Assembly: GCA_963734365.1 (NCBI GenBank) | Contig: CAVTGV010000003.1 | Location: 273,657 to 337,656 of the forward strand | Direction: 5' to 3' | DNA length: 64,000 nt | Source of the DNA: JACVRW01 sp963734365 | Lineage (GTDB): Bacteria > Actinomycetota > Thermoleophilia > Solirubrobacterales > Thermoleophilaceae | Part shown: piece after piece, positions 42,349 through 51,715 of the stretch | Numbering within the stretch: the stretch's first letter is position 1 | Layout of the letters: the number at the start of each line of letters is the position of its first letter | Notes under the pieces: generated by a model | The model's input: only the letters and a program-made list of their open reading frames with translations | Told to the model about the DNA's origin: nothing | The model's database searches: none | Program-made: the position numbers and the translations under genes

Positions 42349-42834
42349 CTACTTCGCCGTGGAGCCTCCGGCTTCGCCGGACCAGTAGTCCACGGCACTC
42401 GTCCTGTGGACGATCACGTCGTCCGCGCGGTTGCCTGTCCAGACGGCGATCTTGTCGCTGTCCGGGTAGACCGTGGCGGCGGGGTGCAGCACGTTGGAGA
42501 ACATGAGCAGCCGCACGGGCTCTTCGCTGTCGTTGCGCACCGCATGGGCGCCGGACGGCCCCGACGCGAAACAGACCGCGTCCCACGGCTCCAGTTGATC
42601 CTCGCCGTCGGGGTGGCGGATGGTCGGGCGCCCCTCGAGCACCAGGAGCCACTCCTCCTCGCCGTACTCGTAGTGATAGGGACAGATCGCCTGTCCCGGT
42701 GGCAGCACCCACACGCTCGCGCCGAGCTGGGCCGCACCGAGGGCGGGGCCGAGGCGCAGCCGCGCCGCGCGAAACCCGGGCGCGTCGTCGGGGTCGAGCT
42801 CAGCCTCCTCCGAGGCGACGTTGATCCGCTTCAC
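42349..42834 (-). CDS. Cupin-domain protein
   Basis: 161 residues, a single cupin barrel. Motif 1 is CPYHYEYGEEEWLLVLEG with the His and Glu metal ligands, motif 2 is GPSGAHAVRND with the last His. A longer C-terminal part (SDKIAVWTGNRADDVIVHRT) is typical of cupins near sugar or aromatic metabolism. The reaction is unknown. It is the last gene of the ArsA-led operon, 9 bp after DUF2277, and its stop abuts the convergent sulfatase stop. Confidence 0.82.
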   Translation of the reverse strand: MKRINVASEEAELDPDDAPGFRAARLRLGPALGAAQLGASVWVLPPGQAICPYHYEYGEEEWLLVLEGRPTIRHPDGEDQLEPWDAVCFASGPSGAHAVRNDSEEPVRLLMFSNVLHPAATVYPDSDKIAVWTGNRADDVIVHRTSAVDYWSGEAGGSTAK

Positions 42835-42843
42835 AGCCTGGGG

Positions 42844-43113
<270 letters not shown>

Positions 43114-43123
43114 GTGAAGGAGG

Positions 43124-43882
43124 CTAGCGCCGCTCTCTGCGTTCGGCGAAGCCCCGCAGTGCGGCCCGCGCGTCTTCCTCGCCGAATAGCCGCACACAGT
43201 GGTGGGTCTCACGATCCATGGCCGCCTTCACCAGCCCGCCGAGGCGCTCGTTCAGCATCGCCTTGGTGGCCGCGACCGCGGCGCGCGAGCTGCGCGAGAA
43301 GACGTCACTCCAGTGCTCCATGCGCGCGTCGAGCTCGGCCGGAGCCACCAACTCGGTGGCGAATCCGTGTTCGAGGGCCCACGCCGCGTCGCGCGGCTCG
43401 CCGGAGAGCAGGAGCTCGCGGGCGGCCGTCTCACCGAGGACCTCGGGCAGCAGCAGCGTGCCGGCGTTGCTGGCCACCAGGCCGATCCCCACCTCGGGCG
43501 TGATCAGCCGCACCCTGTCGGTGCACACGCGCAGGTCGCAGCTCACCGCGAACTCGAGCGCGCCGCCTACGCACACGCCGTCCACCACCGCCAGCGCCGG
43601 GACGGGCGCCGCCAGCACCACCCGGGTCAGGCGCTGGAAGCCCTCGATGGTCGCCGCCCACTCCTCGAGGTCGGCCTCGATCGCCGACTGCAGATCGTCG
43701 CCCGCCGAGAAGTGCTCGCCCGCGCCGCGCAGCATCACGCAGCGCACCTCCGGGTCGGCGGCCGCTGCCTCGATCGCGTCGGCGATGGCCGTCATGGTGG
43801 CCAGATCCCAGGCGTTGAGCCGGGCCCCGCGGTCCCAGCTGACCACGCGGGCCGCGCCGAGGTCGGCGGTGGTGACGGTCAT
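43124..43882 (-). CDS. Enoyl-CoA hydratase/isomerase family protein
   Basis: 252 residues, crotonase fold. Oxyanion-hole segments are GEHFSAGDDLQS (~60-71) and VCVGGALEFAVSCDLRVCTD (~100-119); ITPEVGIGLVASNAGTLLLP follows, where Glu and Gly shape the active site. It would hydrate or isomerise an enoyl-CoA. The start overlaps the stop of the PaaK-like ligase (ATGA), so ligase and hydratase probably act in sequence on one acid. Confidence 0.87.
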   Translation of the reverse strand: MTVTTADLGAARVVSWDRGARLNAWDLATMTAIADAIEAAAADPEVRCVMLRGAGEHFSAGDDLQSAIEADLEEWAATIEGFQRLTRVVLAAPVPALAVVDGVCVGGALEFAVSCDLRVCTDRVRLITPEVGIGLVASNAGTLLLPEVLGETAARELLLSGEPRDAAWALEHGFATELVAPAELDARMEHWSDVFSRSSRAAVAATKAMLNERLGGLVKAAMDRETHHCVRLFGEEDARAALRGFAERRERR

Positions 43883-45150
43883 GGGGCGCTCTCCCTTCCG
43901 AGGTTCTCCACCGCGGCGGGCAGCTCATCGCCGCGCGCGGTCCGATGGACGATCCGGGTCTTGTGCTCGGCCGCCGGCAGCGAGCCGGGCTCGAGCCGCG
44001 TGACTGCGAAGCGCGCACGCAGCGCGGCGTGCAGCTCGGCCCCCACAGACTCGAGCTCGGTCTGCGGCTCTGCCTCCACGTACACCTCCACCGGCGGCTC
44101 GACCGGATCGCCTCTGGCGACGATGCAGTGGCGCCCGAGCCGCGGGTCACCCGACAGGATCGTGCTGATCGCCTGCGGGTAGACGTTCACCGCCTGCACG
44201 CGCAGCATGTCGTCGCGGCGGCCGTCGATGCGGATGCGCGGCGTTGCGCGCCCACACGCGCAGGGCGAGGTCCACACACGACCGAGGTCGCCGGAGCGAT
44301 AGCGCAGGAGCGGCGAGGCCTCGCGGCCCAGGTGGGTCCACACGAGCTCCCCGCTCGCTTCGCCGGTGAGCTCCAGAGGGGCTCCGGAGTCCGGGTCCAC
44401 GAGCTCGAGCAGGGCGTGTCCCTCCGTGGTCAGGTGCAGTCCCTCGCCCTCCCCACAGGCGGCGCCCATCGTCGACCAGACGTCGCTCATACCGAACGTG
44501 TCGGCCGCCGTGGCGCCCCAGGCCTGTTCGATCTCGGCGCGGACGGCAGCCAGGCCGGCGCCCGGCTCGCCCGCGGTCAGGATGTGGCGCACGCCCAGGC
44601 CGGCCGGCTCCAAGCCGGCCTCGCGCGCTCGGCCCGCGAGGTAGGCGGGAAACGAGAGCGTGCCGAAGATCGCCGTGATCCCCAGGCGCGGAATCAGATC
44701 GAGCAGCCTGAGCGACTGGCCCGTGCCCACCGGGACGACCGTGGCGCCGCTGCGCTCGAGCGCCATGTGATCAGCGATGCCTCCCGCGTAGAGCGCGTAG
44801 TTGAGGCAGTGGGCGACCACGTCGCGAGGCAGGAGGCCGGCGATCCGGAAGGCCTCGCCGCCCACGACCGAGTTGACCTCGTGGTCCGAATGCGTGAAGC
44901 CGACCGCCACGGGCTCGCCGGTGGTGCCGGAGGTCACGTGCACTCGCGCGAGCCGCTCCGGCGGGGCGCAGAGATGTGCGCCGAAGGGCGGATCGTTGCG
45001 CTGGCTCGCGCGCAGCTCTTCCTTGGTCGTGAAGGGGAGACGCGGCAGGTCGGCTGCTGTGCGCACGTGCTCGCGAACGCCCTGCAGCCGCTCGCGGTAG
45101 AAGGAGCTCGAGTCCTCGAGGTAGGCGAGCTGCTCCTGGAGGGCGCTCAC
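43879..45150 (-). CDS. PaaK-like adenylate-forming CoA ligase
   Basis: 423 residues, phenylacetate-CoA-ligase type. The ATP motif is VTSGTTGEPVAVGFTHSD (~72-89), then TFGMSDVWSTMGAACGEGEG, RYRSGDLGRVW and RIDGRRDDMLRVQAVNVYPQ near the C-terminal domain hinge. PCACGRATPRI resembles the Cys pair found in PaaK-type enzymes. It activates a carboxylic acid, probably aromatic, as CoA ester. The GTG start overlaps the amidohydrolase stop (GTGA), and the enoyl-CoA hydratase follows, so a ring- or acid-degradation route is suggested. Confidence 0.86.
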   Translation of the reverse strand: MSALQEQLAYLEDSSSFYRERLQGVREHVRTAADLPRLPFTTKEELRASQRNDPPFGAHLCAPPERLARVHVTSGTTGEPVAVGFTHSDHEVNSVVGGEAFRIAGLLPRDVVAHCLNYALYAGGIADHMALERSGATVVPVGTGQSLRLLDLIPRLGITAIFGTLSFPAYLAGRAREAGLEPAGLGVRHILTAGEPGAGLAAVRAEIEQAWGATAADTFGMSDVWSTMGAACGEGEGLHLTTEGHALLELVDPDSGAPLELTGEASGELVWTHLGREASPLLRYRSGDLGRVWTSPCACGRATPRIRIDGRRDDMLRVQAVNVYPQAISTILSGDPRLGRHCIVARGDPVEPPVEVYVEAEPQTELESVGAELHAALRARFAVTRLEPGSLPAAEHKTRIVHRTARGDELPAAVENLGRESAP

Positions 45151-46406
45151 CTGCGGGCGGGCAGCTCGCCCGCGGCAGCCCTTGCGAGCGTCGAGTTGAC
45201 CAGGCGGCCGAAGGCCTCGATCGCCACGCGCAGATCGGCCTCGGGGGTGTCCTCCTCCTTCGTGTGCGAGACGGGCGGGGAGGAGGAGCTGAAGACCATC
45301 GCGGCGGGTATCAGCCGCGCCATCTCGGCTGCGTCGTGAAGCGGTCCGCTGGGGATCGCGGTGTCCTTGCCGCCCGCGTCCACCACCGCCTGCCGCGCCA
45401 GCGCCACCAGGCGCTCGTCGAAGTGGACAGGGGGGATCGACCAGATGTGCTCGAGCTCGGCCTCACAGCCGTGATCGCGGCCCGCCTGGGCGCAGGCCTC
45501 GCGAGCCTCGGCCAGCATCGCCCCGAGCACGCCGGCGTCCAGGTGACGCTGGTCGAGGAGCATCGCGGTGCGCCCGGCCACCGCCGTGATCACCCCCGGC
45601 TCGCTCGTGGCGCCGCCCACGGTGCAGACTCCGCCTTCGTGCCGCAGGCCGATCTCGCGGATCGCGAGCGCGGCTTGGGCCGCGGCGGCGAAGGAGTCCC
45701 TGCGCAATCTCATCGGGGTGGCGCCGGCGTGCGCCGTTTGCCCCGTGAAGACCGCCGTGTGGCGCTCCACGCCGCAGGTCCCGAGCACTGCGGCGGCCGG
45801 CTCGCCCCGGCTCTCGAGCACCGGCCCCTGCTCGATGTGAAGCTCGAGGTAGGCCCGCGCGCCCTCCAGCCGGGCGCCCGACTCGTGCGCGCGGGCGAGC
45901 TCGACGTCGTAGCGGCCGACCACGTCCTCCAGGCGCTCACCGTCGCGGTCGCGCAGGTCGCGCAGGGCCTCCAGCTCGAGCGTGCCCGCGCAGGCCGAGG
46001 ACCCGAACAGGCTGGCTCCGAAGCGCGCACCCTCCTCGTCGGCCCAGTCCACCAGTCGCAGGCCCACCGGCGGCGGCTCGCCGCCGGAATGGGAGCGCAG
46101 GACCTCGACAGCGGTGAACACACCGAGGGCGCCGTCCAGCCAGCCGCCCGCCGGCACCGAATCCACGTGCGAGCCGACGATCACGAAGCCGTCCTGCTCT
46201 CCGGCCAGCTCAGTCCACAGGTTGCCGGCGGGGTCGACGGAGATCTCCAGCTCGAGCTCCTCCAGCCGGGAGCGCAGGAAGCCACGCGCGGCCGACCACT
46301 CGTCGGTCCAGCACACACGCCGCGCGCCGTCGGGTCCTCCGGTCAGGCGGTCCAGCTCCCGCAGATCGCCGATAACCCGCTCGGGCTCGAGGGCGCCGGT
46401 CATCAC
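45147..46406 (-). CDS. M20-family Zn amidohydrolase (allantoate / N-carbamoyl amino acid type)
   Basis: 419 residues. Metal-binding segments are VIVGSHVDSVPAGGWLDGAL (first His and bridging Asp), DWADEEGARFGASLFGSSAC (Glu pair) and YLELHIEQGPVLESRG (His). The dimerisation lid has GQTAHAGATPMRLRRDSFA, and SGPLHDAAEMARL the last His. The family opens N-carbamoyl-L-amino acids, allantoate or ureidoglycolate. Start GTG 46406 directly follows the small protein's stop; ATG 46403 is an alternative. In this operon it could release a free amino or carboxylic acid for the ligase. Confidence 0.86.
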   Translation of the reverse strand: MMTGALEPERVIGDLRELDRLTGGPDGARRVCWTDEWSAARGFLRSRLEELELEISVDPAGNLWTELAGEQDGFVIVGSHVDSVPAGGWLDGALGVFTAVEVLRSHSGGEPPPVGLRLVDWADEEGARFGASLFGSSACAGTLELEALRDLRDRDGERLEDVVGRYDVELARAHESGARLEGARAYLELHIEQGPVLESRGEPAAAVLGTCGVERHTAVFTGQTAHAGATPMRLRRDSFAAAAQAALAIREIGLRHEGGVCTVGGATSEPGVITAVAGRTAMLLDQRHLDAGVLGAMLAEAREACAQAGRDHGCEAELEHIWSIPPVHFDERLVALARQAVVDAGGKDTAIPSGPLHDAAEMARLIPAAMVFSSSSPPVSHTKEEDTPEADLRVAIEAFGRLVNSTLARAAAGELPARR

Positions 46407-46702
46407 TACTCGATCGGGATGTCCTCGACCTCGGGCTCGCGCCGCGGCCGGTCGAGGCGCTCGAGGTACCAGTCGATCAGCGACCGCAGCGTGAGCAGGA
46501 ACTCGCGGATCAGCTTGGTCATCTGCGCGTCGAGCTCACGCGGGGCCGCGCGCCGCACGCCGTCGAGCAGCACGAACAGCGCCGTGGGGTCGAACGGCTG
46601 GCCGGGCTGGGGCGGAGGGGGCGGGGGCGGCGGTTGCTGCGGCTCGCCGGCGAAGCGCTCGCGGTCGTCGTCGCCCATCGGGTCAGCCGGCTCGGTGTGC
46701 AT
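46406..46702 (-). CDS. Small Pro-rich protein between ArsA and amidohydrolase genes
   Basis: 98 residues from ATG 46702; ATG 46708 or ATG 46678 are possible, the last being just past the ArsA stop. A disordered acidic head with a run of eight Pro (QQPPPPPPPPQPGQPFD) is followed by a helical C-terminal half: ALFVLLDGVRRAAPRELDAQ and MTKLIREFLLTLRSLIDWYL, then a basic-acidic tail. It looks like an adaptor or anchor for the ArsA ATPase, but no family is recognised. Confidence 0.55.
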   Translation of the reverse strand: MHTEPADPMGDDDRERFAGEPQQPPPPPPPPQPGQPFDPTALFVLLDGVRRAAPRELDAQMTKLIREFLLTLRSLIDWYLERLDRPRREPEVEDIPIE

Positions 46703-47855
46703 CCGCATCCCTCTCGAACACGATCTCGAGTGCCCCGTCCTCGAAGCGCGCGCCCCGGGTGGCATAGGCGGCGAGCGGAGGCGGCAGCATGATGGTCCGC
46801 TTCTGGGCACCCACGCGCACGATCACCTCGAGGCCGATCTTCTTGAGGCTCAGCTCGCCGCGCTCGGCGAACGGCAGCTCCACGCGCAGCGTGGCACGTC
46901 CGTTGTCGGTGGCCAGCTCCTGGCTCACCCGGTCGTGCAGGATTGCCGAGGGGTCGGATTCGCCGAACACCGTGTCGGCCAGGCGGTCGAGCATCGCGTC
47001 GCCCACAACCTCGCGCTCGAAGTAGGGCGCGCTGAGCACCGGCACCGGGCTGAAGGCCGAAGACACGAGACCGAGTTGCTCCTCCTGGGCCGCGCGCCAT
47101 TCGGAGAAGTAGCCCTCGGCCGGCAGAATCCGGTTCACGATCACGGCGTCGGTGAGATAGCCGTACAGGTTGAGATACGTGAAGGTGCGCATCGCCTCCT
47201 TCACCACCATGCGGTCGGGGCTCATCACAAGCCGGACCGACGTGCACGAGCGGTCGCGCAGGATGCCGTTCATGGCCACCAGGTTGCGGGCCAGGCGCTC
47301 CACGTCCTCGAACACCCCCTCGCCGGGCAGCGGGACGTCGAACAGCGTGCGCGCGAACGGGGCGAGCTTGCGCTGGGAGGGAAGGATGCGCTCGAGCCAC
47401 CAGGTCACCACGTCGGGGAACGAGAGGAGCCGGAGCGTCTCGCCGGTGGGTGCGCAGTCCACGATCAGGACGTCGAACTCGCTCTCCTCGTGGTGGCGCT
47501 TGATCCAGAGCAGCGAGAAGAGCTCGTCCATGCCGGGAGGCACGGTCAGCTCCTCCGCCGAGATCCGGTCGATCCCGCGCTCGGCCAGGAGATCGCCCAG
47601 CCAGTCCTGGACGCCGGTCCAGTTGCGCTCCATCTCCTCCTGGGCCTGGACCTCCTGGCCGAACAGGTTGTCGCCCGCCTGGGTGGGCTCGGCTCCCAGC
47701 TCGGCCTCCATCGAGTCGGACAGGCTGTGCGCGGGATCGGTGGAGAGCACCACGGTGCGAAGGCCCGCGGCCGCGCAGCGGCGCGCGCTCGCAGCGGCAA
47801 CGCTCGTCTTGCCCGTTCCGCCCTTGCCGGTGTAGAGGATCGTTCTCGGCGCCAT
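46683..47855 (-). CDS. ArsA/GET3-family ATPase
   Basis: 390 residues, single ATPase half. The deviant P-loop TGKGGTGKTSVAAASARRC (~9-27) carries the signature Lys, switch I follows at STDPAHSLSDSME and switch II at VDCAPTGETLRLLSFPD. A C-terminal beta-rich ArsA-HSP20-like domain (~300-385: RVELPFAERGELSLKKIGLE) follows. Members without the metal-binding Cys trio are not arsenite pumps and may insert or chaperone membrane proteins. No ArsB is nearby. It heads the seven-gene minus operon, with TAGGAT 10 nt before ATG 47855. Confidence 0.88.
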   Translation of the reverse strand: MAPRTILYTGKGGTGKTSVAAASARRCAAAGLRTVVLSTDPAHSLSDSMEAELGAEPTQAGDNLFGQEVQAQEEMERNWTGVQDWLGDLLAERGIDRISAEELTVPPGMDELFSLLWIKRHHEESEFDVLIVDCAPTGETLRLLSFPDVVTWWLERILPSQRKLAPFARTLFDVPLPGEGVFEDVERLARNLVAMNGILRDRSCTSVRLVMSPDRMVVKEAMRTFTYLNLYGYLTDAVIVNRILPAEGYFSEWRAAQEEQLGLVSSAFSPVPVLSAPYFEREVVGDAMLDRLADTVFGESDPSAILHDRVSQELATDNGRATLRVELPFAERGELSLKKIGLEVIVRVGAQKRTIMLPPPLAAYATRGARFEDGALEIVFERDADAHRAG

Positions 47856-47865
47856 CGAGCGCCCG

Positions 47866-47871
47866 ATCCTA
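47866..47871 (-). promoter_or_regulatory. -10 box TAGGAT for the ArsA-led operon
   Basis: TAGGAT on the minus strand ends 10 nt before ATG 47855, leaving a leader of only a few bases. Confidence 0.4.
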
Positions 47872-47892
47872 GTCAGCGAGCGTTCGCCCTAC

Positions 47893-49425
47893 TCAGCCCG
47901 GAACGCCCTCGACCTCGATCTCGTCGCTCACCCGGCCCTTCTTGCCCAGCCCGGTGCGCAGCTCCTTGGCGGCGATGGTCACGTCGAACAGGCCCGGGCC
48001 CCTGGGGGTCCAGGCGAACGAGCCCCTGCCGCGCCGGAAGGTGGCCAGCCGGCTGAACACCACACCGTCGTTGCGCGAGATGGTGAGCTCCACCGCGGAA
48101 AGCTTGGAGAGCGTGAAGCGAATCGCCGTCGGCCTGTCCTCGGTGGCCAGCGACGGACCTTCGAAGGTGAGCCGCGGAGGGTCGACCTGGTAGCCGCGGT
48201 AGCGCTTGGCGTAGGTGCAGTAGATCTGGCCCAGCCGGCGCGAGCACATGCTCTGCAGGAACTCGCGCAGCAGCTCGTGGTAGTCGCTCGTGGACTCCGC
48301 TCCGGCGTAGGAGTAGCGCGACCAGTCGCCCACATCGGACAACGGGATCTCCTCGCGCGCCTCGGGCTCGCCCTGTTCGAAGAGGCGTGTCGCGCGCGCG
48401 TCGCCCGTGATGGCGCCGTAGTCGTGCAGGCCGATCAGGGACTGCAGGAAGGCGTTGAAGATGTACAGGCGGGGGGCGAAGGAGTACTGGAGGTAGTGCA
48501 CCCCACCGGCCGGGCCGGTGGTGCGCACGCCCCGCGGCGGAGGCGTCTCGAAGGCGCCGAGCGCGCGGCGCGCGGTGGCCAGGTAGGCGGGCTCACCGAG
48601 CAGCTTGGACGCACGGGCCAGTGCCTGGATGCCGGTGGCCTGAGCCATTCCGCTCATCCACGGCGGGTAGCCGCCGCCGAAGTAGAAGAGGTACTCCCAG
48701 GCGATGAAGCGGCGCGAGCGCTTCACGGCCAGAGCGGTCATCTCGTCCAGGATGCGCCGCAGAGCGGCCTCGTCACATTCGGGCTCGCCGCGCTCGCAGA
48801 AGCCGTGCAGCGCGTTGGCCTTCTTGAAGGTCGAGAGCGGCTGGATCTGAAGGCCGCGGCCGGGGTAGTACTGGAACAGGATCTGGCTGCCGCGGAAGCT
48901 CACCTGGTCGCCGGAGGCGGGGTAGGGCAGCTTGCGCCAGTACTGGCGGTTGCGCTCGAGCTGGAGGAACGAGGCGCGCATCCGGGTGGGGGCCAGCCGG
49001 CGGGCGAGCGCCAGGGCCTCGACCGAGTCGACGACGTAGCCCAGCTGTGAGGCCCGCGCGCCGCTCAGCTTGCGCAGCGTGCGCACCGAGCGCACGTACC
49101 AGCGCCGCCAGCGCCGATAGGACGACCGCGAGATCTTGCCGCGGCGGCGCTCACGGACGAGCGCTCTGTACACGGCCCGGCGCCCCCGTTTGCTGGAGGC
49201 GCGGGCGACGGCGGGCGCTCGCGCCACGCCGGCCCGCGGTCCGAGCGAACCGCCGTCACTCATCGGCATTCCGAGCGCGATCTCCGCCTTGGTCGGCACC
49301 GCCGGATCCTGCACGCGCTTGGCCCGGTCGCCGTCGACCACGATGACCTCGGCCGCCCGCGCGGGGGCGGCGATCACGACCGCAGCCGCGATCGCGAGCA
49401 GGATTATTGGCTTCAGGTACCCCAT
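47893..49425 (-). CDS. Exported D-glucuronyl C5-epimerase-like protein
   Basis: 510 residues. A signal peptide (~1-24, PIILLAIAAAVVIAAPARA) is followed by a basic linker and then the C5-epimerase C-terminal domain (~230-400): WEYLFYFGGGYPPWMSGMAQ, ATGIQALARASKLLGE and YAGAESTSDYHELLREFLQS. A beta-sandwich-like tail follows (~410-510). The animal homologue converts glucuronate to iduronate in heparan; bacterial relatives are mostly uncharacterised. No polysaccharide synthesis genes are adjacent. ATG 49425 fits the signal peptide. Confidence 0.8.
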   Translation of the reverse strand: MGYLKPIILLAIAAAVVIAAPARAAEVIVVDGDRAKRVQDPAVPTKAEIALGMPMSDGGSLGPRAGVARAPAVARASSKRGRRAVYRALVRERRRGKISRSSYRRWRRWYVRSVRTLRKLSGARASQLGYVVDSVEALALARRLAPTRMRASFLQLERNRQYWRKLPYPASGDQVSFRGSQILFQYYPGRGLQIQPLSTFKKANALHGFCERGEPECDEAALRRILDEMTALAVKRSRRFIAWEYLFYFGGGYPPWMSGMAQATGIQALARASKLLGEPAYLATARRALGAFETPPPRGVRTTGPAGGVHYLQYSFAPRLYIFNAFLQSLIGLHDYGAITGDARATRLFEQGEPEAREEIPLSDVGDWSRYSYAGAESTSDYHELLREFLQSMCSRRLGQIYCTYAKRYRGYQVDPPRLTFEGPSLATEDRPTAIRFTLSKLSAVELTISRNDGVVFSRLATFRRGRGSFAWTPRGPGLFDVTIAAKELRTGLGKKGRVSDEIEVEGVPG

Positions 49426-49470
49426 CCGGTTTCCAACCACGATGATGGCGGGTAGTTGCGCTCTTCCAGC

Positions 49471-49476
49471 TACCCT
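49471..49476 (+). promoter_or_regulatory. -10 box TACCCT for the lipoprotein gene
   Basis: TACCCT ends 7 nt before GTG 49484; a leaderless transcript is predicted and the start is set by it. Confidence 0.48.
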
Positions 49477-49483
49477 GCCCGGC

Positions 49484-50560
49484 GTGCGCCGCTCGTTGCT
49501 CCTAGTGCTCTTCGCTGCGGTGGCGCTCAACTCCTGCGCCTCGGGCGACGAGCCGCTGGACGCGCAGACCATCCTCGACCGCGGCTTCTCCACCGGCATG
49601 CGCAGCGCCGACCTCGCCATCGAGGCCGAGCTCGAGCTCAAGGGAAGCCCCTCGTTCGGCGGTCCGGTGCGCATCCAGGCCAAGGGTCCCTACATCTCCG
49701 CAAAGGACCGGCTTCCCTCCGCCGACATCGAGCTCGAGGTGGGCACCGAGGGCAACGGCCAGACGGTCTCCACCGGACTGCTCACCACCGGTCACCGGGC
49801 CTTCCTCAAGTTCCAGGACGTCTACTACGAGCAGCCCCGGGCCCAGGTCCGGCGTACCAACCGGCTGCTGCGCGAGCGGCGTGGGAGCCAGGGCTCGCTG
49901 TCCGGCCTCGGCCTGGATCCCCGCAGCTGGATCTCGGATGCCGAGAACGAGGGCGAGACCGACGTGGCCGGGGTGGAGACCATGCACGTCTCGGGCAGCG
50001 TCGACACGCGGCGCCTGCTGCACGATCTCAACAGCTTCCTCCGTCGCTCGGCTTCGGCTCTGGGCGGCGCCACGGGCGCGAAGACCGCCCCGCTCACCCA
50101 GGCCCAGGTGAGCGCGATCTCCGACGCCGTGGACGACCCGAGCTTCGACGTCTACGTGGGCAAGAAGGACGGCATCATCCGGCGCGTGTCGGGCCGGATC
50201 GACTTCGACGTGCCCAAGGTGAAGCGTGCGGGGCTCGGCGGGATCGACTCGGGCTCGATCAGGTTCTCGGTGGAGTTCACCGACGTGAACGGCGACCAGA
50301 AGGTCGAGGCGCCGGCCGGTGCTCGGCCGCTGTCCGCGCTCACCCGCTCGCTAGGCGGCGGAAGCCTCCTCGAAGGCCTGGCCGGCGACGGTCAGGCGCC
50401 GTCGCCCAGCAACCCGGCTCCCCAGACTCCCGTTCCCGGCGCGGACGACGGTGCCAGCCCGGGCACGGACGACTTCAAGGCCTATTCCGACTGCCTCGAC
50501 GAGGCTCGTCCCGAGGACACCGAGGCGCTCCAGCGCTGCGCCGACCTGCTGCGTCCCTGA
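49484..50560 (+). CDS. LppX/LprAFG-like lipoprotein
   Basis: 358 residues. A short signal peptide with a lipobox (AAVALNSCAS) gives a lipid-anchored protein. The body (~30-290) has the LppX_LprAFG-like half-barrel pattern: FSTGMRSADLAIEAELELKG, ASGSVDTRR-like strand near AGVETMHVSGSVDTRRLL, and DVYVGKKDGIIRRVSGRIDF. Mycobacterial relatives carry lipids across the periplasm. The C-terminal ~60 residues are Pro/Asp-rich with a Cys pair (DCLDEARPEDTEALQRC). GTG 49484 follows TACCCT; no other start gives a signal peptide. Confidence 0.75.
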   Translation: MRRSLLLVLFAAVALNSCASGDEPLDAQTILDRGFSTGMRSADLAIEAELELKGSPSFGGPVRIQAKGPYISAKDRLPSADIELEVGTEGNGQTVSTGLLTTGHRAFLKFQDVYYEQPRAQVRRTNRLLRERRGSQGSLSGLGLDPRSWISDAENEGETDVAGVETMHVSGSVDTRRLLHDLNSFLRRSASALGGATGAKTAPLTQAQVSAISDAVDDPSFDVYVGKKDGIIRRVSGRIDFDVPKVKRAGLGGIDSGSIRFSVEFTDVNGDQKVEAPAGARPLSALTRSLGGGSLLEGLAGDGQAPSPSNPAPQTPVPGADDGASPGTDDFKAYSDCLDEARPEDTEALQRCADLLRP

Positions 50561-50572
50561 CCCGTCTGGGCG

Positions 50573-51709
50573 TCAGACCGCGGCGGGCGTCTTGCGCAGG
50601 TCGCGCTCGGGATCGATCCCGAAGCGGCGGGCCAGCTCCACCTGCTCCGGCGTGACAGTCCAGCGGTCCGGGCGCTCGTCGCCGTCGTGGTCGGGGGTGG
50701 CGCCCTTGAGCAGCATCGATCCCCTGTTGTCGCCGATGGCGCGGATCTCGGCGATCTCGTCTTCGCTCAGCACCGGGTCCGCCGGCACGCCGGCCAGCTC
50801 CTCTCGCTTGCGCTCGATCGGCTTGGCCTCCGGCCCGGACTCCTGGATCAGCGTCGGCGCCACGCACCCCACCGCCGGGTGCGCGAGGTTCCAGACGCAG
50901 GCCAGCTGCAGCGGCGTGAGCCCGTGGCGCTCGCCGATCGGCCGGATGCGGTCGAGCTTCTCGCGCCCCGCCTCCACCCAGCCGTCGGGCCGGAAGCCGC
51001 GGTGATCATGGTCGGGAAAACCGTGCCCGGGTACTACGTCGTCGTGGAACAGGCCGCCGTAGTCCACCACCCGCGTGATCACGCTCACCCGCTGCCGCCC
51101 GGCGGCCTCGAGCGCGAACTCGCCCGGCCAGGGCTCGAACGGGTTGAGGATCAGCATCGCCCAGTCGATCAGCTCCCCGTAGCGCTCGAAGCAGCCGATC
51201 ACGTCGAGCGTGAAGCCGTTGGCCGGCCCGGGCGCGAGACCGATCATCCGCGTGAGGCCCTCGTCGCGCAGGCCGCGCAGGGCCTCCCACACCTCGGGGG
51301 ACTCGAAGCCGCGTCGGTCGGGGTTGTGCAGCAGGAGCAGGTCGAAGTGCGGACTGCCGCAGCGCTCGAGGCTGCGCTCCACGGCCATGCGCAGGTAGGC
51401 GGCGTAGCCGTCGGGCCCGCGCAGCCGCGGGTCGGTGAAGCGCGGATAGCCCTTGGCTCCCTCCCGCTCGCCCTCGTAGAAGTCGTGTCCCACCGCTCCC
51501 GCCAGCGCGTAGTCGCCGCGCGGCACGCCGGACAGGGCCCGGCCGAGCAGGATGTCCGCCTCGCCCGCGCCGTAGGCGTCGGCGGTGATCAGCGTGGAGA
51601 TGCCGCCCCCGGGGCGAAGCAGGTCCTCCAGGCGCTCATCCGAGATGGCCTCCCCGAAGCGCATGAAGCGCCCGCCGCTCCAGGTGCCGACAGCCACATG
51701 TCCGACCAT
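50573..51709 (-). CDS. Aldo/keto reductase family protein
   Basis: 378 residues, TIM barrel. The N-terminus reads VAVGTWSGGRFMRFGEAISD with Asp-Tyr-like ITADAYGAGEADILLGRAL (the AKR active-site segment), then HFDLLLLHNPDRRGFESP (catalytic His) and GLTPLQLACVWNLAHPAVG. The substrate is unknown. A long tail (DHDGDERPDRWTVTPEQVEL) extends the usual barrel. Translation from ATG 51709 follows TAGAGT by 6 nt. It is divergent from terC with overlapping promoters. Confidence 0.84.
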   Translation of the reverse strand: MVGHVAVGTWSGGRFMRFGEAISDERLEDLLRPGGGISTLITADAYGAGEADILLGRALSGVPRGDYALAGAVGHDFYEGEREGAKGYPRFTDPRLRGPDGYAAYLRMAVERSLERCGSPHFDLLLLHNPDRRGFESPEVWEALRGLRDEGLTRMIGLAPGPANGFTLDVIGCFERYGELIDWAMLILNPFEPWPGEFALEAAGRQRVSVITRVVDYGGLFHDDVVPGHGFPDHDHRGFRPDGWVEAGREKLDRIRPIGERHGLTPLQLACVWNLAHPAVGCVAPTLIQESGPEAKPIERKREELAGVPADPVLSEDEIAEIRAIGDNRGSMLLKGATPDHDGDERPDRWTVTPEQVELARRFGIDPERDLRKTPAAV

Positions 51710-51715
51710 GCCCTC

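Noticed and set aside
46683..47855. Arsenite pump ATPase
   Set aside because: No arsB, arsC or arsenic regulator is adjacent and the protein is a single half with an HSP20-like tail.
45264..48056. 930-residue plus-strand open frame across the ArsA-amidohydrolase operon
   Set aside because: It spans several well-supported genes on the other strand and shows no recognisable fold; an antisense shadow.
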